A DNA stretch of 64,000 nt, taken from NCBI GenBank assembly GCA_028279885.1, contig JANQMX010000104.1:1-64000 (forward strand), read 5' to 3'. Of this stretch, positions 59,086-64,000 are shown in pieces (within the stretch, counting starts at the first letter, position 1; every line of letters begins with the position of its first letter). Under the pieces are notes generated by a model, which was given only the letters and a program-made list of their open reading frames with translations, was not told where the DNA came from and searched no databases. Source of the DNA: Rhodovibrionaceae bacterium (lineage in GTDB: Bacteria; Pseudomonadota; Alphaproteobacteria; Kiloniellales; DSM-21159). The translations under genes and the position numbers were made by a program.

Positions 59086-59769
59086 ATGGAAGAGCTCGCC
59101 CATATCCTGGTTGTCGACGATGACAAAAAGCTGCGCGACGTGCTGCGCCGCTTTCTGTTGGGTCAGGGTTTCCGTATCACCGTTGCCTCGGACGCGGCCG
59201 ATGCGCGACGCAAGCTCGCCGCACTCGAGTTCGATTTGGTGTTGCTGGACATCATGATGCCGGGAGAATCGGGCCTGGAGCTGACCCGCGCCTTGCGGCA
59301 AACCCGCGACGTGCCGATCTTCTTGCTGACCGCGGTCGACGAGCTCGACAGCCGCCTGCAGGGCTTCGGCTATGGCGCCGACGACTACCTGGCAAAGCCC
59401 TTCGAGCCCCAGGAGCTGGTGGTGCGCATCCGCGCCATCCTGCGGCGCAGCCGACGCCCCGATGAGCCGCCGGCCAAAGAGGTGCGCTTCGGGCGGTTCC
59501 AGTTCGACGTCGAGCGAGGCGAACTGCGCGACGGCAGCGGGTTGGTGCGCCTCACCCCGGCGGAGGTCAGCTATCTGCGCTTGCTGTCCCGCCGCCAAGG
59601 GCAGCCGGTCAGCCGGGAGGAGTTCCTGGAAGACGAAGCGAGCGAGACCAATTTGCGCGCTGTCGACGTGCAAATCACCCGGCTGCGGCGCAAGATCGAG
59701 GAAGATCCGCGCTATCCGCGCTATCTTCAGACCGTGCGCGGGGTGGGCTATACCTTGATGGCGGACTAG
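59086..59769 (+). CDS. OmpR-family response regulator
   Basis: This 227-residue protein has a receiver domain (ILVVDDDKKLRDVL, LVLLDIMMPGESG with Asp55, GADDYLAKPFEP) and a winged helix (LTPAEVSYLRLLSRRQGQPVSREEF, RAVDVQITRLRRKIEEDPRYPRYLQTVRGVGY). ATG 59086 is chosen; TTG 59050 is less likely. It forms a pair with the next gene, probably responding to an envelope or membrane signal. Confidence 0.95.
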   Translation: MEELAHILVVDDDKKLRDVLRRFLLGQGFRITVASDAADARRKLAALEFDLVLLDIMMPGESGLELTRALRQTRDVPIFLLTAVDELDSRLQGFGYGADDYLAKPFEPQELVVRIRAILRRSRRPDEPPAKEVRFGRFQFDVERGELRDGSGLVRLTPAEVSYLRLLSRRQGQPVSREEFLEDEASETNLRAVDVQITRLRRKIEEDPRYPRYLQTVRGVGYTLMAD

Positions 59770-59814
59770 GCCCGACTAACATCGGAAGACGGGCGCAGCA
59801 AAAGGACCGGCCTT

Positions 59815-61275
59815 TTGGCGATCACATCAGACGACGCGGCACAACCCGGCCTGCACGGCCGGGAAGCCGCAAGCGGCGGCGAGACGATCCGCACCCTCAG
59901 CGATGCGGCCCGCCCCTGGTACAAGCGCTTCATTCCCAAGAGCCTGCGCACCCAGGCGACGCTGCTTATCGTCGTGCCCGTCCTGATTCTGCAGGTCATC
60001 ACCACCTGGCTGTTCTACGACCGTCACTACGAAACGATGACCAAACGGCTGGCTCAGGCGGTCGCCGGAGAGGTTGCCGCCTTGGTCGAGATCATGGAGC
60101 GGCGGCCGCCAGACGCCGACAATTGGGAGATCTTCGACTGGGCGCGCCGCCGTCTGGAGATCTATCCGCGCCTGGAGCCGGGCGGCACCCTCGGCCAGCC
60201 GCCCGAGTTCTTCTTCCGCAACGTGGTGCAGGAGAAGCTGGAGATCGCGCTCGAGCGACGCCTGGAGTACCCTTTCACCGTCGATACGAGAGAGCGCGAC
60301 GAGCTCTCCGTTGTCCAAGTCCAGCTGCCCGAAGGCGTGCTGCACGTGCAGGTTCGGCACAAGCGGCTGTTCAGCTCGAACACCTATTTCTTCATCGCAT
60401 GGATGCTGGTCAGCGCCGGCGCTCTGGTGCTGATCGCTCAGTTCATCATGAGCCGCCAGGTGCGGACTCTGAGGCGTTTCGCCCGCGTCGCCGACCGCTT
60501 CGGCAAGGGCCAGGACGTTGCCGACTTCAAACCGGTCGGCCCGACGGAGGTGAAGCAGGCGGCGCGTGCCTTCCTGCGCATGCGGGAGCGCATAGCCAGG
60601 CAGGTCCAACAGCGCACCACCCTGCTGGCCGGGGTCAGTCACGACCTTCGCACGCCGCTGACCCGCATGCGCCTGGAGCTAGAGCTGATGGGCGAGAGTC
60701 CGGAAACGGACGCTCTCAAAAGCGACGTCGCCCAGATGCAGCGCATGATCGAGGGTTATCTCGCCTTCGCGCGCGGCGAAGGCCGCGAAGATCCGGTCGA
60801 CTGCAACGTGGCGGACCTCTTACGCCAAGCGGTGCGCGATGCACGCAACGAGAGGATCCACCTGTCGCTACCGACCAAAGGCTCCTTCGAGATGCTGGCA
60901 CGGCGAGATGCCTTGTCGCGCTGCCTCGCCAACCTGATCGACAATGCGGCGCGCCATGGCGACCGGGTCGAAGTTTCGGCAACCTCTTATCGCAAGGGCA
61001 TCGAGATCGTGATCGACGACGATGGACCGGGCCTGCCCTTCGAGCTGCGCGAGGAAGCTTTCAAACCTTTTGTCAGCTTTCGCCACCGGGATAGCGACGA
61101 CAATCATGGCACGGCGCAGCAGGAGGCTGGCGCGGAAGCGTCCCCGCCGACCGAAGAGGTGGTCGGCCTCGGTCTCAGCATTGCACGAGACATCGCCATC
61201 AGCCACGGCGGCCAGCTCGAGCTGCTCGACTCGCCGCTCGGCGGCCTGCGCGCTCGGCTCTGGCTACCGAGCTAG
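59815..61275 (+). CDS. EnvZ-like membrane sensor histidine kinase
   Basis: This 486-residue protein has TM1 at about residues 47-68, a ~110-residue periplasmic loop, TM2 near 184-205, HAMP, HisKA with GVSHDLRTPLTRMRLELELM (His near 278) and an ATP-binding domain (NLIDNAARHGDRVEV, DDDGPGLPFELRE, VGLGLSIARDIAISHGGQ). A low-complexity insert sits between the F and G2 boxes. It starts at TTG 59815 with AAAAGGA upstream. It phosphorylates the adjacent response regulator. Confidence 0.93.
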   Translation: MAITSDDAAQPGLHGREAASGGETIRTLSDAARPWYKRFIPKSLRTQATLLIVVPVLILQVITTWLFYDRHYETMTKRLAQAVAGEVAALVEIMERRPPDADNWEIFDWARRRLEIYPRLEPGGTLGQPPEFFFRNVVQEKLEIALERRLEYPFTVDTRERDELSVVQVQLPEGVLHVQVRHKRLFSSNTYFFIAWMLVSAGALVLIAQFIMSRQVRTLRRFARVADRFGKGQDVADFKPVGPTEVKQAARAFLRMRERIARQVQQRTTLLAGVSHDLRTPLTRMRLELELMGESPETDALKSDVAQMQRMIEGYLAFARGEGREDPVDCNVADLLRQAVRDARNERIHLSLPTKGSFEMLARRDALSRCLANLIDNAARHGDRVEVSATSYRKGIEIVIDDDGPGLPFELREEAFKPFVSFRHRDSDDNHGTAQQEAGAEASPPTEEVVGLGLSIARDIAISHGGQLELLDSPLGGLRARLWLPS

Positions 61276-61293
61276 CTCTGACTGGGTGATGAC

Positions 61294-61653
61294 CTAGTAA
61301 AGCCGACCACCATTGGGGACGGTGCGGTCGGGCCCGATCATGACGACCTCGCCCTGCCCGTCCGGGAAGCCGAGGACCAGAACCTCGCTCATGAACTTGC
61401 CGATCTGTTTGGGTGGGAAGTTCACCACGGCCGCCACCTGTCGGCCAATGATCTCGCGTAGCCCGTAGTGCGCGGTGATCTGCGCCGAGGTTTTCTTGAC
61501 CCCGAGCTCAGGCCCGAAATCGACCCGGAGCTTGATGGCTGGCCGGCGGGCTTCCGGAAAAGGCTCCGCCGCAACGATCGTTCCGACGCGAATGTCGACC
61601 TTCAGGAAATCATCAAAGGAAATCGTCTGCCGGTTTTCGGCTTCGTTACTCAT
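61294..61653 (-). CDS. csaA: CsaA-like tRNA-binding/chaperone protein
   Basis: This 119-residue protein with an OB-fold has FDDFLKVDIRVGTIVAAEPFPEARRPAIKLRVDFG, KKTSAQITAHY and VVNFPPKQIGKFMSEVLVLGF, as in CsaA. It binds tRNA or unfolded proteins as a dimer. It converges with the kinase gene. Confidence 0.93.
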   Translation of the reverse strand: MSNEAENRQTISFDDFLKVDIRVGTIVAAEPFPEARRPAIKLRVDFGPELGVKKTSAQITAHYGLREIIGRQVAAVVNFPPKQIGKFMSEVLVLGFPDGQGEVVMIGPDRTVPNGGRLY

Positions 61654-61699
61654 TGTTTGGTTCCTCCCACGAACAAACGGTCATGGCAAAGAGGCAAAT

Positions 61700-61729
61700 G
61701 AAAAGGGAGCCGCCAGCAGCGGCTCCCTT
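61700..61729 (-). terminator. Rho-independent terminator of the phasin gene
   Basis: AAGGGAGCCGC (61703-61713) and GCGGCTCCCTT (61719-61729) form an 11 bp stem with a 5-base loop. Read on the minus strand it ends in a short T-run (CTTTTCATTT). It lies 29 bases after the phasin stop. Confidence 0.88.
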
Positions 61730-61758
61730 GGCAAGGAAGCTTGAGAAGCTTGTCTTAC

Positions 61759-62214
61759 TTAGCGCTGAGGGCTCTGCAAGATGCCACGCAGCTCGTCGAA
61801 CGCCTCGGTCACTCGCTTGTTGAGCAGCTCGGCCGCTTCACTGTTGGACTTGACGCTCAGCTCGGCCAGCTCGCGCATGTTGGCGACGGAGGCTTCGTAA
61901 GCGTCCTTCGCTGCATCGGCCTGGCGGCTAAGGCGGTCCTCGACGTCACCCGGCTTGGCCATTTCCTGGACCACCCGGCTGCAGTCCTCGAAAGACTTGC
62001 GCATGATCTCTGCCTGGCGCTGGGCGACGGCCTGAACGCCTTCGTAGCAGATCTGATTGGCTTGGGTCAGAACCTCGATGTTGCGACGCTGGGTCTGCAT
62101 GATCGCCTCGGCGTCCATCATCGGGAAACGCATGTTCAGGCCTTCGCCGAACTTGCCGAAATTCATCATGTCGGCGAAATCGAAGCCGCCGTTCACCTTC
62201 TTCGCACGTGCCAT
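61759..62214 (-). CDS. Phasin-family protein
   Basis: This 151-residue helical protein has EAIMQTQRRNIEVLTQANQICYEGVQAVAQRQAEIMRKSFEDCSRVVQEM, typical phasin. Phasins coat polyhydroxyalkanoate granules. ATG 62214 (MARAKKVNGG) is chosen as the family-like start; longer frames run through the promoter repeats. No PHA synthase is in the window. Confidence 0.9.
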   Translation of the reverse strand: MARAKKVNGGFDFADMMNFGKFGEGLNMRFPMMDAEAIMQTQRRNIEVLTQANQICYEGVQAVAQRQAEIMRKSFEDCSRVVQEMAKPGDVEDRLSRQADAAKDAYEASVANMRELAELSVKSNSEAAELLNKRVTEAFDELRGILQSPQR

Positions 62215-62272
62215 GGGGTTCACTCCGTCTGTCTGGGCCGTTCCCCTGCCAATGCGGGGATTTCGGTGATTA

Positions 62273-62336
62273 TTGCTGCATCGCAACATGGGGCCCTTTT
62301 GCTGCAGGGTCAAGCAATTTTTGCTGCAGCGCAACA
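62273..62336. promoter_or_regulatory. Three TTGCTGCA repeats in the phasin promoter
   Basis: TTGCTGCATCGCAACA (62273-62288) and TTGCTGCAGCGCAACA (62321-62336) differ at one base and are 48 bases apart. A third TTGCTGCA is at 62299-62306. TGC-rich sites like these are bound by the PHA-responsive repressor PhaR at phasin genes. The PhaR gene is not in the window. Confidence 0.65.
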
Positions 62337-62354
62337 TTTTCGCCAAAGCGCGCT

Positions 62355-62981
62355 TTAATTGACAAACTCCTCGTCCGACTCTCCATCGCGAGCAGAATAT
62401 CGACCTCTACCTAGGCGGTCTATCAGGCCTTCCACCCGCCTCAGGCGTGCATCCAGCGCCGCCATGGTTTTCGACTGATCCGCGGTTTCGTCGCGCAGCC
62501 AAACCGGGATCACGGAGAGATAGATGGCGACCAGAGCCTTGACCCGAACCGCGCCCACCAGACCGCCCGTGCCGATGCGTGCACCTTCCAGCATCCAACG
62601 CATCGACTGCGAGAGCTGCCGCAGGGAGCCGCAGAGTGCCAAGGGATCATTGAGTTGGTCATAGGTAATGCGAGCGAGCGCCGGGCGGTGCGGTTGCAAC
62701 AAATCGAAGCGCCGCATCAGAACGTCGAACAGACGATCGCGCGCCGGCTCCTCCAGCTCCAACTCCTCGTCCAGTTCGTCCAGCAGCGCGCCGTCGATAC
62801 TTTGGGAGAAGCCGTCCAGGACGGCCTGCTTGCTGACAAAGTGGCGATGGAGCTCGGCGAGCGAGACGCCGGCAGCTTCGGCGATCTCCGGAAGCCCGAG
62901 CGGCCTCCAGCCCTTCTCCTCGGCAAGCTTCAAGCTGGCATCGATAATCTTCTGACTCGGGTCGACTTTCTTTCGCGCCAT
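62355..62981 (-). CDS. TetR-family transcriptional regulator
   Basis: This 208-residue protein has the TetR DNA-binding motif IIDASLKLAEEKGWRPLGLPEIAEAAGVSLAELHRHFVSKQAVLDGF followed by a helical ligand domain. The ligand is unknown. It precedes the phasin gene on the same strand. It could regulate the phasin, though the promoter repeats look like PhaR sites rather than TetR operators. Confidence 0.9.
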   Translation of the reverse strand: MARKKVDPSQKIIDASLKLAEEKGWRPLGLPEIAEAAGVSLAELHRHFVSKQAVLDGFSQSIDGALLDELDEELELEEPARDRLFDVLMRRFDLLQPHRPALARITYDQLNDPLALCGSLRQLSQSMRWMLEGARIGTGGLVGAVRVKALVAIYLSVIPVWLRDETADQSKTMAALDARLRRVEGLIDRLGRGRYSARDGESDEEFVN

Positions 62982-63073
62982 GGGCGTCGTCCTGCTCTCT
63001 TTTGATTATACTGAGAAATATGTGTGAGGCCGCAGCTTGCCAACGCCGGGACGAGACTTGCCGGCGACGGGCC

Positions 63074-63559
63074 TCAGCCAGCGACCGCGACGAAATCGGC
63101 ACCCGTCAGGCTCTTCAGCTGCTCCGGCGTCAGGCGGAAGACGGTATTCGGCGTCCCGGCGGCCGCCCAGATTTCTCCGTGGCTTTGGAGATCGCGGTCC
63201 AAGTAGGTCACCGGTTCGACCAGATGGCCGACCGGTGCAACGCCGCCGATGGCAAAGCCGGTCTTCTCCCGCACGAAGGCCGCATCCGCCCGTTTGATTT
63301 CCTCGCCCAGCAAGGCAGCAACCTTCGTCTCATCGACCCGATTGTGGCCGGCTGCGATCACCAGCACCGGCCGGCCGCTGCTGGCGGCGCGAAAGACGAT
63401 CGATTTGGCGATCTGTGCGACCAGGCAGCCGATGGCGGCGGCGGCGTCCTCTGCCGTGCGCGTACCCGCAGGAAAGGGTCTGGCGACAAGCGGCAGGCCT
63501 CTGTCTTCCAGTGCCTGTTGCACACGTAAGGCGCTTCCCCTCGGCCCATCGTCGGTCAA
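63074..63559 (-). CDS. YbaK/ProX-type aminoacyl-tRNA deacylase
   Basis: This 161-residue protein has the YbaK fold: AEDAAAAIGCLVAQIAKSIVFRA with the conserved Lys, PVLVIAAGHNRVDETKVAALLG and FAIGGVAPVGHLVEPVTYLD. It hydrolyses misacylated tRNA (e.g. Cys- or Ala-tRNA(Pro)). Its start overlaps the end of proC by 4 bases, so it is probably co-transcribed with it. Confidence 0.9.
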   Translation of the reverse strand: MTDDGPRGSALRVQQALEDRGLPLVARPFPAGTRTAEDAAAAIGCLVAQIAKSIVFRAASSGRPVLVIAAGHNRVDETKVAALLGEEIKRADAAFVREKTGFAIGGVAPVGHLVEPVTYLDRDLQSHGEIWAAAGTPNTVFRLTPEQLKSLTGADFVAVAG

Positions 63560-64000
63560 GAGTCGAGCTCTCTGCTACGGCGGGTCGCAGCGGCGATGGC
63601 CCGGGTCATGAGCGGCTGCAGGCCGTCTTCCGCCATCAAGACTTTAAGCGCTTCCAAGGTCGTGCCGCCGGGCGAGGTGACATTTTCCCTCAGCTGCGCG
63701 GCCGGCTCCTGCGACTGGCGCAGCAGCTCGCCGGAACCGGCAACGGTCGAGCGCGCGATCCGCAGCGCCAGATCGGCAGGCAACCCGGCCGCGCGACCAG
63801 CCTCTGCCAAGGCCTCGACCAGCAGGAAGACGTAGGCCGGGCCGCCGCCGGAAACGGCCGTGACCGGATCGATCAGCGCTTCGTCCTCGACCCAAGCGGT
63901 GTCTCCGACGGCCGACAACAGCCGGCTGCACAGCTCTCTGTCATCGGCCGAGACCTCCTGCGTCGCCACCATGACCGTCATGCCGCGGCCGACTGAAGCC
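63556..64000 (-). CDS. proC: Pyrroline-5-carboxylate reductase, C-terminal part (cut by window edge)
   Basis: The frame is open from the window end (ASVGRGMTVMVATQEVS, then DRELCSRLLSAVGD) to the stop at 63556. The signature AVSGGGPAYVFLLVEALAEAG and the dimer region TSPGGTTLEALKVL are those of ProC. It makes proline from pyrroline-5-carboxylate. The N-terminal NADPH domain lies outside the window. Pairing with a YbaK-type deacylase that may protect tRNA(Pro) is a sensible link, though inferred. Confidence 0.93.
   Translation of the reverse strand, partial: ASVGRGMTVMVATQEVSADDRELCSRLLSAVGDTAWVEDEALIDPVTAVSGGGPAYVFLLVEALAEAGRAAGLPADLALRIARSTVAGSGELLRQSQEPAAQLRENVTSPGGTTLEALKVLMAEDGLQPLMTRAIAAATRRSRELDS

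Noticed and set aside
1..64000. tRNA, rRNA, CRISPR array, prophage or insertion sequence
   Set aside because: No cloverleaf with a TTC arm, no spaced direct repeats and no transposase, integrase or phage proteins were seen on either strand.

Overview
This 64 kb window is GC-rich chromosomal DNA, densely coding on both strands, from an alphaproteobacterium. A member of the Rhodospirillales in the broad sense is my best guess. The basis is the uvrC-pgsA-moaD-moaE gene order, a phasin with TGC-rich promoter repeats, several sensory proteins with haem-type folds, and high GC with GTG/TTG starts. I see no rRNA, tRNA, CRISPR array, insertion sequence or prophage.

Layout. 1-9.5 kb: a nitrogen-compound catabolic stretch with the end of an amidohydrolase, a class V aminotransferase, a fused HyuA-HyuB (oxoprolinase/hydantoinase) protein, a Fur-box-controlled ferric-iron binding protein and a dimethylglycine/sarcosine dehydrogenase-like enzyme. 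9.7-13.1 kb: a secreted YHS protein followed by a complete bufferin-type operon (bufA, the MNIO enzyme bufB, its partner bufC, and a DoxX protein), expected to make a modified copper-binding periplasmic peptide. 13.1-23.7 kb: a sensory island with three chemoreceptors (a globin-coupled one, one with a duplicated helical periplasmic sensor beside an orphan binding protein, and one beside a free-standing Cache protein). It also holds an ArsR-AHSA1-ThiS/MoaD-BNR operon. 24-27.4 kb: a 1-Cys peroxiredoxin and a divergent winged-helix/TPR regulator separated by an old ~400 bp tandem duplication that left a peroxiredoxin pseudogene, then a receiver-like protein that has lost its phosphorylation site.

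27.5-49.9 kb: mostly metabolism and redox genes: GMC oxidoreductase, glutathione reductase, fumarase C, a small RelE/ParE-type toxin-antitoxin pair, a very large AsmA-like protein, several aminotransferases, a glutamine amidotransferase, a double-motif glutaredoxin, a nitroreductase, a hybrid kinase with a FixL-like haem PAS domain, a transglutaminase-like protein, a D-lactate/glycolate dehydrogenase, MsrB, a Ca/Na antiporter and a FolM-like reductase. 49.96-50.57 kb: a 617 bp non-coding region carrying a consensus DnaA box, an exact IHF consensus and many GATC sites. It is a candidate replication-origin-like or DnaA-controlled element.

50.6-64 kb: uvrC, a DUF2062 protein, pgsA and a molybdenum-cofactor operon (mobB-moeA-moaD-moaE), then an RraA-like protein, a divergent branched-chain aminotransferase/MarR pair, an OmpR/EnvZ-type two-component system, CsaA, a phasin with its terminator and upstream repeats, a TetR regulator, a YbaK deacylase and the start-truncated proC at the window edge.

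Coding calls rest on reading the translated proteins by eye. No database search was run, so family names are recognition from memory and functions are inferred unless motifs are cited.
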